Assembly (NCBI RefSeq): GCF_014863355.1
Contig: NZ_JACZEP010000006.1
Span: 1-64,000, forward strand
Length of the DNA: 64,000 nt
Origin: Aminobacter carboxidus
Lineage (GTDB): Bacteria; Pseudomonadota; Alphaproteobacteria; Rhizobiales; Rhizobiaceae
Direction: 5' to 3'
Position numbers and translations under genes: made by a program. Positions 19,805-27,455 of this stretch are shown piece after piece; positions within the stretch are counted from its first letter, which is position 1; every line of letters starts with the position of its first letter. The notes below the pieces were generated by a model. The model made no database searches, was not told the origin of the DNA, and saw nothing but the letters and a program-made list of their open reading frames with translations.

Positions 19805-20728
19805 CTAGGATGTGAACGGTTCGGCGAAGCGATGTTCCGGCTCGGGCAGGTCGGTGTCCCAGAACCAGTATTTGATCTGCTCTTCGCAATTCAGGCTGAC
19901 GACCTTGTGGTTGCCCTTGGCGTCGAGCGCGTGGATGACGACGCCGGCCAAAAAGCCGCTTTTCAGCTCGCGCAGCTCCTCGATGGCAAGTGCTATGGCC
20001 TGCTCCAGCGAATGGCCGAGGCGCATGGCGAGCACGATGGTGCGGGCGGTGCCGCAGCGCATGGTCATCTCGCCGGTATGGGTGCAGGCGGCAGCGCCAA
20101 AGCGGCTATCGGCATAAAAGCCGGCACCTGGGATCGGCGAGTCACCAAGACGGCCGGGATATTTCCAGGCCCAGCCGGAGGTCGAGGTCACAACGTTGAG
20201 GCCGCCGAGGCTGTCCTTGGACAGGAACACGGTGGTGTCGCGCACGCGTTCCGGATCGGTGATTGTGCGGCTGAGCGGGGCAAGTGCTATGTCGGGGAAT
20301 TTCGCCAGCTCTTCCGGCGAAAGCTCCTTTTCGAGCCGTTGCCACCAGACACGCTTGCTCTCCTCATAGAGCGTCTCGTCATGGGGAAAGCCGATCTCGG
20401 TGGCAAAGCGGCGGGCACCGTCGCCAGTCAGCATGACATGCGGCAGGCGCTTCATCACCTCATAAGCAAGGGCGGCGACCGGGATGGTGTCGGGAACAGC
20501 GCCAACAGAGCCGACTTCACGCGTAGTGCCGTCCATGACACCGGCGTCGAACTCCATGCGGCCAAGCATGTTCGGCCAGCCGCCAAAGCCGACCGAGCGG
20601 ACCTTGACCTCGCGCTCGACCTCGCTGATGCCGGCAACCATGGCGTCGATGCCGTGACTGCCACCTTTCAGAAGGTCGACGCTCTTGGAGAAGCCGGGCC
20701 AGGCCTCGGAATTGGCAAGCAGGATCAT
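19805..20728 (-). CDS. N4-(beta-N-acetylglucosaminyl)-L-asparaginase (glycosylasparaginase)
   Basis: A 307-aa Ntn-hydrolase that splits the GlcNAc-Asn bond, giving aspartate and the aminated sugar. The self-cleavage site is visible as RDTTVF: Asp164-Thr165, Thr165 becoming the nucleophile of the beta chain. The substrate-binding segment YPGRLGDSPIPGAGFYAD matches the family. The oxyanion segment reads AACTHTGEMTMR, whereas the characterised Flavobacterium enzyme has, from memory, TGHG here, so specificity may differ. No signal peptide is seen, so it is probably cytosolic. Start ATG 20728, one base after the ATPase stop; enclosed in a transport operon. Confidence 0.88.
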   Translation of the reverse strand: MILLANSEAWPGFSKSVDLLKGGSHGIDAMVAGISEVEREVKVRSVGFGGWPNMLGRMEFDAGVMDGTTREVGSVGAVPDTIPVAALAYEVMKRLPHVMLTGDGARRFATEIGFPHDETLYEESKRVWWQRLEKELSPEELAKFPDIALAPLSRTITDPERVRDTTVFLSKDSLGGLNVVTSTSGWAWKYPGRLGDSPIPGAGFYADSRFGAAACTHTGEMTMRCGTARTIVLAMRLGHSLEQAIALAIEELRELKSGFLAGVVIHALDAKGNHKVVSLNCEEQIKYWFWDTDLPEPEHRFAEPFTS

Positions 20729-20729
20729 T

Positions 20730-21461
20730 TCAGTCTTTACGCATCTTGGAGAGGAACTGGGCCACGCGCGGCAGGGCCATGCCCGTGGCGGAGAAGAATT
20801 CTTCGGTCGGCAGGTCGGCGATGAGCTGGCCCTTGTCGAGGAAGGCGATGCGCGAGGAGATGGAGCGCGCGAATTCGATCTCGTGAGTGACGAAGACCAT
20901 GGTGGTGCCGGTCTTGGCGAGCGCGGCAAGGATCGACAGCACTTCCGACGTCATTTCAGGGTCGAGCGCACTCGTCACCTCGTCGAGCAACAGGTAGCTC
21001 GGCTTCATGGCGAGCGCCCGGCAGATGCCGACGCGCTGGCGCTGGCCGCCGGACAGCTGCGAGGGATAGGCGTCGGCGCGCTCGGTTAGCCCGACGGAGT
21101 GCAGCAGCTCGCGCGCCTCTGCCTCAGCCTGCATGCGCGGCAGCTTCAGCACCTCGATCGGGGCCAGCGCCACGTTCTGCACCGCGGTCATGTGCGGGTA
21201 GAGGTTGAACAACTGGAACACCGTGCCCGAGCGCTTGCGTGCCTCGCTCAGCTCGCGCGGCTTCGATACGTCGAAACCGTCGACCGTGATCTTGCCGGCG
21301 TCGATCTTCTCCAACCCGTTGATGCAGCGGATGAGCGTCGACTTGCCCGAGCCGGACGAGCCGAGCACGGACACGACCTCGCCCTGACGGATCTCGAGGT
21401 CGATGCCGTTGAGCACTGTGGCAGCACCAAAGGATTTGCGCAGACCGGTGATGCTGATCAT
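20730..21461 (-). CDS. Polar amino-acid ABC transporter ATP-binding protein (GlnQ/HisP type)
   Basis: A 243-aa cytosolic ATPase: Walker A GSSGSGKST, Q-loop VFQLFNLYPHMT, signature [10 protein letters not shown], Walker B YLLLDEVTSALDPE, and switch His in VFVTHEIEFAR. It abuts the preceding permease stop codon directly and is followed after one base by the glycosylasparaginase gene. The PAAT-family assignment comes from its length, the LNLYPHMT segment and the two small permeases. Confidence 0.93.
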   Translation of the reverse strand: MISITGLRKSFGAATVLNGIDLEIRQGEVVSVLGSSGSGKSTLIRCINGLEKIDAGKITVDGFDVSKPRELSEARKRSGTVFQLFNLYPHMTAVQNVALAPIEVLKLPRMQAEAEARELLHSVGLTERADAYPSQLSGGQRQRVGICRALAMKPSYLLLDEVTSALDPEMTSEVLSILAALAKTGTTMVFVTHEIEFARSISSRIAFLDKGQLIADLPTEEFFSATGMALPRVAQFLSKMRKD

Positions 21462-22133
21462 TTACAGACCTTTCCAGGCGGTATGGGCGCGAAGCCGCTT
21501 CTCGAAGCGTGCGCCGGCATAGGTCACCAGCTTGGCGGTGAGGTAGTAGAGCAAGCCTACGGCAGTCCAGACGAGGAACGGCTTGAGCGTGCGCAGGTTG
21601 AGGATGTTGCCGACCTTGGTCAGGTCCATGACGCCGATCACCGAGATCAGCGAGGTGACCTGCAACTGGTTGACCAGCAGGCCGGTGAGCGGCCCGATGG
21701 CGAAGGCTGTCGCCTGCGGCGCGATCACCCGGCGCAGGATCTGCCAGCGCGTCAGGCCGAAGACGCGCGCGGCCTCGATCTGGTCGCGGCCGACCGACTC
21801 GATGGCTGAGACGGCGATGACGTAGATGAAGGCAGCGCTATTGCCGGAAAGCGTGATGACGGCGGCTTCGGTCGGCGTGACGTTGATCTTGAGGAACGCC
21901 GGCAGGCCGAAGAACACCAGAAACAGCTGCACCAGCACCGGCGAGTTCTTGAGCAACTCGGCAACGAAGGTGACGAGCTGCATCAGCACCGGCACGCGGT
22001 AGAAGCGGATCACCGCCCAGACCGTGCCGATGAAAAGGCCGATCAGCGTGGTCGAGACGAACAATGCCAGCGAGACGCCAAGGCCTTGAAGCAGGAGAAC
22101 GATGTCGAACGGCGTGAAATCTCCGTAGCGCAT
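21462..22133 (-). CDS. Polar amino-acid ABC transporter permease
   Basis: A 223-aa inner-membrane protein of the HisM/GlnP family. Coupling motif EAARVFGLTRWQILRRVIAPQA; family segment AELLKNSPVLVQLFLVFFGLP. The start ATG 22133 overlaps the previous permease's stop by one base (TGATG), implying coupled translation. Upstream frame extensions are not used. Confidence 0.92.
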   Translation of the reverse strand: MRYGDFTPFDIVLLLQGLGVSLALFVSTTLIGLFIGTVWAVIRFYRVPVLMQLVTFVAELLKNSPVLVQLFLVFFGLPAFLKINVTPTEAAVITLSGNSAAFIYVIAVSAIESVGRDQIEAARVFGLTRWQILRRVIAPQATAFAIGPLTGLLVNQLQVTSLISVIGVMDLTKVGNILNLRTLKPFLVWTAVGLLYYLTAKLVTYAGARFEKRLRAHTAWKGL

Positions 22134-22804
22134 CAGACCGCTCCCTCTTCCTGGTGACGGTTGAGGTATCGGTGCAGCATGCCGATCAGGATCGACACGG
22201 AATAGGTCAGCGCGGCGTAGGCGACGAGCAGGACGAAATAGACCTCGAACGGGCGGAAGGTGTTGGAAGCAACGATCTTGGCCGAGCCGGTCAGTTCGTT
22301 GAGCGTGATCGTCGACAGGATCGACGACGTCAGGATCAGATTGATGAAGACCGAGCCCAATGGTCTCACCGAGGCGCGCAGGGCAATCGGCAGAATGATC
22401 TTGCGGAAGATGGTGATCTTCCTGAGTCCGCTGACCTGCGCTGCCTCGATGACGCCCGGGTCGATTGCCAGGATGCCCGAGCGGATGACGTCGGAAGTGA
22501 AGGCGCCGCCGGCGATCGACAGCGCGACGACGCCGGTGGTGAAGGCATCGATATAGATGCCGATCTCGGGCAGGCCGAAATAAAAGAAAAACAGCTGCAC
22601 GATGAAGGGGATGTTGCGGAAAATGTCGATGTAGACGGCGGCCAGCCGGTTGAGCAGCGGCGACGCCGAGGTGCGCATCGCGCCGATGGCGAGGCCCAGC
22701 ACCAGCGAGCCCAAAACGGCAAGCGTGCAGGCCTGCAACGTCAACCACGCCCCTTCCAGCAGGAAGGGGATATGCTTGGCGAGGATCGACAGGTCGAACT
22801 TCAA
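22133..22804 (-). CDS. Polar amino-acid ABC transporter permease
   Basis: A 223-aa inner-membrane permease, first gene of the operon. It has the family segment DIFRNIPFIVQLFFFYFGLP and the coupling motif EAAQVSGLRKITIFRKIILPIA. The start is TTG 22804, eight nt after a GGGAAC ribosome site. The LacI-type operator ends 18 nt before the start codon, so the transcript leader is short. Confidence 0.92.
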   Translation of the reverse strand: MKFDLSILAKHIPFLLEGAWLTLQACTLAVLGSLVLGLAIGAMRTSASPLLNRLAAVYIDIFRNIPFIVQLFFFYFGLPEIGIYIDAFTTGVVALSIAGGAFTSDVIRSGILAIDPGVIEAAQVSGLRKITIFRKIILPIALRASVRPLGSVFINLILTSSILSTITLNELTGSAKIVASNTFRPFEVYFVLLVAYAALTYSVSILIGMLHRYLNRHQEEGAV

Positions 22805-22822
22805 GCGGCACGTTCCCGAAAA

Positions 22823-22838
22823 GTGAAACCGGTTTCAC
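22823..22838. promoter_or_regulatory. LacI-type operator, perfect 16-bp palindrome
   Basis: GTGAAACCGGTTTCAC is a perfect palindrome with the central CG typical of LacI-family operators. It lies at the expected transcription start of the glycosylasparaginase/ABC operon, just downstream of the -10. The likely ligand protein is the LacI regulator at 17929-18927. The flanking CCCGAAAAGTG also resembles a dispersed rhizobial repeat, so chance origin from that repeat should be considered. Confidence 0.65.
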
Positions 22839-22865
22839 TCTGCAAAACAGGCAAGGCGATGTCAA
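22837..22865 (-). promoter_or_regulatory. Candidate promoter of the ABC/glycosylasparaginase operon
   Basis: On the minus strand TTGACA (22865-22860) is a perfect -35, with a 17-nt spacer and a weak -10 CAGAGT (22842-22837). The -10 overlaps the palindromic operator by two bases, an arrangement expected for repression. Confidence 0.5.
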
Positions 22866-23087
22866 CGCCTCGACAGGCTGAGTTTCAGTTTTTTCATCGG
22901 AGAACGTCCCGCCGCGGGCCTCGGTTCGCCGCCCCTGCGACCGGCCGGTGGGACAATGTCTCAACTCTTATGTGTTCGGTTTACAATTTGTTAGGGGCGC
23001 TGCCTCGTTTGCGACCAATCGTCATTTTAGCAACCGCTCATTAACCGACACACGTCATCCTTTTTCTACGCATCGGGGACTACCACT

Positions 23088-23660
23088 GTGAAAAGTATCG
23101 TCGCGCTGATCGCGCTATCGGCGTCGTTTGCCTGTACGCCTGCTGCCCAGGCCGGAACGACCATGGAGACCAAGGGTAAGGCTTTTGCGCCGCCCGCATT
23201 CACCTCGTTCTGCGGCCGTGAGCCGGGCCTGTGCAGCACATCCGGCGGCAGCAAGGTTGTTGCCTTGCACGCCGACCTCAAGTCCGAGCTCAAGCAGATC
23301 AACCGCGCCGTCAATTCGCGCATCAAGGAACGCAACGATATCGGCGATGACTGGCGCGTGCCGGTTTCATCAGGCGATTGCGAGGATTTCGCGATCCTGA
23401 AGAAGCGCGAATTGCTGAAGCGCGGCTGGCCGGCCTCGGCGTTACTGCTGACCGTGGCGCGCTATCGTGGCCAGGGTCACACGGTCCTGACCGTGCGCAC
23501 CAGCGAAGGCGATCTGATCCTCGACAACCTGACCAGCTCGGTTCGCGACTGGTCGAGCACGCCCTACAGCTATTTCGCCCGCCAGGCGCAAGGCAACGGC
23601 AGAAGCTGGGAACGGATTGGCGCCGCCAAGCCGATCCTGTCGACCGCGTTCGGCGGCTGA
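23088..23660 (+). CDS. Exported transglutaminase-like cysteine peptidase (BTLCP family)
   Basis: A 190-aa protein with a signal peptide (residues 1-22, ending PAAQA). The bacterial transglutaminase-like cysteine proteinase fold shows its catalytic Cys in SSGDCEDFAILKKREL, His in GQGHTVLTV and Asp in DLILDNL. LapG, which cleaves a surface adhesin, belongs to this family. No LapD or adhesin gene is visible nearby. Start GTG 23088 with GGGGAC upstream. The substrate is unknown. Confidence 0.85.
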   Translation: MKSIVALIALSASFACTPAAQAGTTMETKGKAFAPPAFTSFCGREPGLCSTSGGSKVVALHADLKSELKQINRAVNSRIKERNDIGDDWRVPVSSGDCEDFAILKKRELLKRGWPASALLLTVARYRGQGHTVLTVRTSEGDLILDNLTSSVRDWSSTPYSYFARQAQGNGRSWERIGAAKPILSTAFGG

Positions 23661-23676
23661 CGCCCTCTCCCGAACT

Positions 23677-24210
23677 TCAGCCTCGACGTTCGAGCAGGAT
23701 GGTCGGTTCACCGTGATAAGTGGTTCGACCAACCTCGCGGTAGCCGTTCTTCTCGGCGACACGCAGCGACGCGCCGTTGGCCGGATCGATGATGCAGACG
23801 GTGTGGCCGGCAAATCGGCTGTCGGCCCAGCGCACGAAAGCGCCAACTGTCTCGCTCGCAATGCCCTTGCCATGCATGTCGGCGGCAAAGCCCCAGCCAG
23901 CCTCGGGAATGCCTTCGATCGAAGGGACGATTTCCCGCTTCAGGTCATGGAAGCCGCACTCGCCGATGAAGCGGCCGCTGGCCTTTTCCTCGACGGCCCA
24001 GAATCCATAACCGATCAGCGACCAGGAGCCGGCGTGGCGCAGGAAGCGCTGCCAGCTTTCCTCTCGCGTCCGCGGCTTGGCGATGAAGCGGGTAACGACC
24101 GGATCGGCCCACATCGCGGCATAGGCATCGAAGTCGTCGATGCGATGCGGCCGCAGGATGGTGCGCTCGGTCTCGATGACGGGAATGTCGGCAAGGGAAA
24201 AGGCGGCCAT
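23677..24210 (-). CDS. GNAT-family N-acetyltransferase (RimJ/RimL type)
   Basis: A 177-aa cytosolic acetyltransferase: ETERTILRPHRIDDFDAYAAMWADP at the N-terminus is typical of the RimJ/RimL branch, followed by the acetyl-CoA region EAGWGFAADMHGKGIASETVGAFVRW. The C-terminus is basic. It is convergent with the preceding peptidase gene (16-nt gap). The acceptor is unknown. Confidence 0.85.
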   Translation of the reverse strand: MAAFSLADIPVIETERTILRPHRIDDFDAYAAMWADPVVTRFIAKPRTREESWQRFLRHAGSWSLIGYGFWAVEEKASGRFIGECGFHDLKREIVPSIEGIPEAGWGFAADMHGKGIASETVGAFVRWADSRFAGHTVCIIDPANGASLRVAEKNGYREVGRTTYHGEPTILLERRG

Positions 24211-24319
24211 CGAGATGCTCCGTGAACGATGGACGCCGGTCTAGCACAGATGATCGCTCAGTCAGCAGGCCAGAACATGGCAACGCTGTCCGCCAGCGCG
24301 CTGACTTCTACGTGCTCAT

Positions 24320-24333
24320 GCCCGCTTTCGGGC
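24320..24333 (-). terminator. Weak hairpin after the YdeI-like gene
   Basis: GCCCG-CTTT-CGGGC forms a 5-bp stem 8 nt downstream of the small minus-strand gene. There is no T-run, so termination is uncertain. Confidence 0.3.
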
Positions 24334-24340
24334 CCATGCT

Positions 24341-24568
24341 CTAGCCGCTCCACACCATCCGCATGTAGACGCCGCCGCGCGCGAGTTCGTCGAGCATCTG
24401 GTCTAGCCGTTTGCGGCGCGTCGTTTCGAGTTTGGCCTGGCCGATCCAGCCGAGATAGTCGTTACGCTGGTAGTCGGGCCGCGCCTCATAGGCCTCGGTC
24501 AGACCACGCGAAACAAGTTCGCCGCGGATCCAGTCAGGCATCTGATTGATCTGTCGTGTCAGCGCCAT
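24341..24568 (-). CDS. YdeI/OmpD-associated family small protein
   Basis: A 75-aa cytosolic protein. The segment RPDYQRNDYLGWIGQAKLETTRRKRL with the tail LDQMLDELARGGVYM is the pattern of the C-terminal part of YdeI/OmpD-associated proteins, which also occurs as short stand-alone proteins. Start ATG 24568. No function is known for the family. Its neighbours do not suggest a pathway. Confidence 0.7.
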   Translation of the reverse strand: MALTRQINQMPDWIRGELVSRGLTEAYEARPDYQRNDYLGWIGQAKLETTRRKRLDQMLDELARGGVYMRMVWSG

Positions 24569-24708
24569 GGTCGAAACATGTATTCCTCAGTCTCTTCGTC
24601 AACTCGGCAAGTGACAGACAGCTGACATCTGCTGACATCTGCCTCGTCATATGCTTGCCCAAGGTCCATTGCTAAGGTGCCGCGGGCGAGTCGCATCACG
24701 AGGCACCG

Positions 24709-25149
24709 ATGACTGACCTTATCCTGACCGTCATTCACCACCTGCTGGCATTCGCGCTCGCAGGCGTCATCGCCGCCGAGGTAATACTGGTGCGTCCCGG
24801 GCTCGAACGGCGCAACCTCGCCTTGCTTGGCCGCATCGACGCGACTTATGGCGGGCTCGCAGCACTTCTGCTGATCATCGGTGCGTCACGCGTCTATTTC
24901 GGACTGAAGGGCTGGGAGTTCTACGTCTACAACCCGACCTTCTGGGCCAAGATGGTGGCTTTCGCGGCCGTCGGGCTTTTGTCGATCGCACCGACGATCC
25001 GCATCGCGCGCTGGCGCTCGGCCGGCGGCGGCGATGCTTATGTCGTCCCCGATGCCGAAATAGCCAGGGTGCGCGGCTTCCTCAAGGCCGAGATCGCCGT
25101 CTTCGCGCTGATCCCGCTCTTTGCCGCGGCGCTAGCGCGCGGCTACTGA
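24709..25149 (+). CDS. DUF2214-family integral membrane protein
   Basis: A 146-aa protein with four predicted membrane segments (for example HHLLAFALAGVIAAEVILV and AKMVAFAAVGLLSIAPTI). The charged motif RPGLERRNLALLGRIDATYGG and GASRVYFGLKGWEFYVYNPTFWAKM are typical of DUF2214. Its 3' end overlaps the convergent nth gene by 7 nt. Function unknown. Confidence 0.8.
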   Translation: MTDLILTVIHHLLAFALAGVIAAEVILVRPGLERRNLALLGRIDATYGGLAALLLIIGASRVYFGLKGWEFYVYNPTFWAKMVAFAAVGLLSIAPTIRIARWRSAGGGDAYVVPDAEIARVRGFLKAEIAVFALIPLFAAALARGY

Positions 25150-25949
25150 GCCGCCACTTCCGCTTCAACGACCTCGATCGGATCGATGTCGTCGAGAGGC
25201 ACCAGCGGCGCCGGCTCGCTGGTGGATTTCTCCGGCGACTTGCAGATATCGGCGATGACGCAGCGCCAGCAATCTGGCTTGCGCGCCTTGCAGACATAAC
25301 GCCCATGCAGGATCAGCCAGTGATGGGCGTGGCGCATGAATTCGTCGGGGATGATCTTCACCAGGATGTTTTCGACCTGCTCCGGCGTCTTGCCAGGTGC
25401 CAGCCCGATGCGGTTACCGATGCGCAGGATGTGGGTGTCGACGGCCATGGTGTGCTGGCCGAAAGCCATGTTGAGCACGACATTGGCGGTCTTGCGGCCG
25501 ACGCCCGGCAATTCGACGAGCTGGTCGCGATCGTCCGGCACCTCGCCGCCATGGTCCCGAACCAGCGCTTCCGACAGCGCGATCACGTTCTTGGCCTTGT
25601 TGCGCCACAGGCCGATGGTGCGGATGTGCTGGCCGACGGTCTCCTCGCCCAGCGTCAGCATCTTTTCGGGCGTATCGGCGATGGCAAACAGCGCCCGCGT
25701 CGCCTTGTTCACGCCGATATCGGTCGCCTGCGCGGAAAGCACCACCGCCACCAGAAGCGTGAAGGCATTGACGTGCTCGAGCTCGCCCTTGGGCTCCGGC
25801 CGCTGGACCGAGAAACGACGGAAAATCTCGCGCACTTCGGCCGCCGAGTAGAGCGAACGGCGGCGCGTCGTGCGCGGCTTGGCACCGGCGGCCGACATGC
25901 GACCTTTGGGCGAGGCCCTCGGCTTATCTTTAGGCTTGGGGTTTTTCAT
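25143..25949 (-). CDS. nth: Endonuclease III
   Basis: A 268-aa base-excision repair glycosylase/AP lyase for oxidised pyrimidines. Helix-hairpin-helix ELPGVGRKTANVVLNMAFG with the catalytic Lys, then the catalytic Asp in VDTHILRIGNRIG. The [4Fe-4S] cysteines follow C-x6-C-x2-C-x5-C (CKARKPDCWRC...C). The N-terminus carries about 40 basic residues beyond the core, common in this group. ATG 25949 has AGAGAGG close upstream; ATG 25973 would overlap the divergent start codon. Confidence 0.93.
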   Translation of the reverse strand: MKNPKPKDKPRASPKGRMSAAGAKPRTTRRRSLYSAAEVREIFRRFSVQRPEPKGELEHVNAFTLLVAVVLSAQATDIGVNKATRALFAIADTPEKMLTLGEETVGQHIRTIGLWRNKAKNVIALSEALVRDHGGEVPDDRDQLVELPGVGRKTANVVLNMAFGQHTMAVDTHILRIGNRIGLAPGKTPEQVENILVKIIPDEFMRHAHHWLILHGRYVCKARKPDCWRCVIADICKSPEKSTSEPAPLVPLDDIDPIEVVEAEVAAQ

Positions 25950-25963
25950 CGCCTCTCTATAAT
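25936..25963 (+). promoter_or_regulatory. Candidate promoter giving a near-leaderless mRNA
   Basis: TATAAT at 25958-25963 is a perfect -10, with a weak TTGGGG 16 nt upstream. It lies 8 bases before the ATG of the DUF2244 gene, so transcription would start at or next to the start codon. Confidence 0.4.
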
Positions 25964-25971
25964 TAGTCGCC

Positions 25972-26466
25972 ATGAGCGAGACAAACGCCAGTTTTGTTGC
26001 CGACGAGCCGTTCTTCAAGGCTCTTCTTTTGCCACACCGCTCGCTCGGGCGTACCGGCTTCATGATCCTGATGGGCGCGCTGACATTCGGCTGGATCGTC
26101 ACCGGCATCATCTTCCTGAGCCAGGGGGCCTGGCCGATCTTCGGTTTCCTCGGCCTCGACGTAATTGCCCTTTATGTCGCCTTCCGCCTCAACTATCGCG
26201 CCGCACGCGCCCGCGAGGAAGTCAGCGTCTCCCGCACCAGCCTGGACATCCTGAAGACGGCTCCGTCAGGCAGATCGCAGCGGTATCATTTCAATCCGTT
26301 CTGGGCCCGCTTCGCGGTCTCCCGCCACGAAGAGATCGGCATCACCGGCATGGCCGTCGAGACGCGCGAGACAAGCGTTGCGATCGGCAGCTTCCTCAAT
26401 CCCGACGACCGCGAGAGCTTTGCCACGGCTTTTTCGCGGGCTCTTGCAACCGCAAGGAGCAGATGA
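25972..26466 (+). CDS. DUF2244-family membrane protein
   Basis: A 164-aa protein with two membrane segments (TGFMILMGALTFGWIVTGIIFL and a following FGFLGLDVIALYVAF), then a soluble domain with ARAREEVSVSRTSLDI and FNPFWARFAV typical of DUF2244. It has no visible Shine-Dalgarno site, which agrees with the near-leaderless promoter. It is divergent from nth with a 22-nt gap. Function unknown. Confidence 0.8.
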   Translation: MSETNASFVADEPFFKALLLPHRSLGRTGFMILMGALTFGWIVTGIIFLSQGAWPIFGFLGLDVIALYVAFRLNYRAARAREEVSVSRTSLDILKTAPSGRSQRYHFNPFWARFAVSRHEEIGITGMAVETRETSVAIGSFLNPDDRESFATAFSRALATARSR

Positions 26467-26528
26467 GCAGGAATCGGGTGGGAAATACCCACAGCCCCCG
26501 CGATATTGGCGTCCAAGGAGATCAAGCC

Positions 26529-27455
26529 ATGAACGCCCAGACGCAGACGAAACCCATCGCCACGCTGCAGCACGACATCACCCCGACCGGCTCCGAATAT
26601 GAGACCGTGCGCCGGGTGATCGAGAAAATCAGCCTCGACTATCGCGACCAGCCCTCGCTCGAGACATTGGCCGCAGAAGTCGGCGAAACCCCGACCAGCC
26701 TGCAGAAGCTGTTCAGCCGCTGGGCCGGCCTGTCGCCGAAGGCCTTTTTGCAGGCAGTGACGCTCGACCACGCCCGCAAACTGCTCGATGACGGCTTGCC
26801 ACTGCTCGAGACCTCGTTCGAGGTCGGCATGTCCGGGCCCGGACGCCTGCATGACCTGTTCGTCACCCATGAGGCAATGTCGCCGGGCGATTACAAGACC
26901 CGTGGCGCCGGCCTGACCATCCGCTACGGCTTCCACATCTCGCCCTTCGGCGTGGCGCTCGTCATGGTCACCGACCGCGGCCTCGCCGGCCTGTCGTTCA
27001 ACGACGCCGGCGAAGAGCGCGCCGCCTTTGCCGACATGTCAGGCCGCTGGCCGAATGCCACCTATGTCGAAGACATGAGTGCGACCGCACCTTATGCCGC
27101 GCACATCTTCGACCCGGCCCGCTGGCGCCAGGACCAGCCCTTGCGCGTGGTCATGATCGGCTCCGACTTCCAGGTGCGCGTGTGGGAAGCGCTGCTCAAG
27201 ATCCCGATGGGCCGGGCCTGCAGCTATTCGGCAATCGCCTCGGAAGTCGGCTCGCCCAAGGCAAGCCGGGCGGTCGGTGCAGCCGTCGGCGCCAACCCGC
27301 TATCGTTTGTCGTCCCCTGCCACCGGGCACTTGGCAAATCAGGCGCGCTGACCGGCTACCATTGGGGCCTGACGCGCAAGCGGGCTATTCTGGGCTGGGA
27401 GGCGGGACAACTGACCGCTGCGGACGCGAAAACAGCCGCGGCCCGAACAGGTTGA
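26529..27455 (+). CDS. Ada-like AraC-HTH plus methylated-DNA-cysteine methyltransferase
   Basis: A 308-aa protein joining an AraC-type helix-turn-helix (about residues 25-105) to an O6-alkylguanine-DNA alkyltransferase domain (from about 120). The acceptor Cys264 is in FVVPCHRALGKSGALTGYHWG. The N-terminal zinc/methyl-phosphotriester domain of E. coli Ada is absent, so it corresponds to the shorter Ada-like proteins. Start ATG 26529 after AAGGAG. The last 71 nt overlap the convergent exporter gene. Confidence 0.9.
   Translation: MNAQTQTKPIATLQHDITPTGSEYETVRRVIEKISLDYRDQPSLETLAAEVGETPTSLQKLFSRWAGLSPKAFLQAVTLDHARKLLDDGLPLLETSFEVGMSGPGRLHDLFVTHEAMSPGDYKTRGAGLTIRYGFHISPFGVALVMVTDRGLAGLSFNDAGEERAAFADMSGRWPNATYVEDMSATAPYAAHIFDPARWRQDQPLRVVMIGSDFQVRVWEALLKIPMGRACSYSAIASEVGSPKASRAVGAAVGANPLSFVVPCHRALGKSGALTGYHWGLTRKRAILGWEAGQLTAADAKTAAARTG

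Noticed and set aside
24559-24741. 60-codon minus-strand frame upstream of the YdeI-like gene
   Set aside because: Overlaps the start of the divergent DUF2214 gene, and shows neither ribosome site nor sensible composition.
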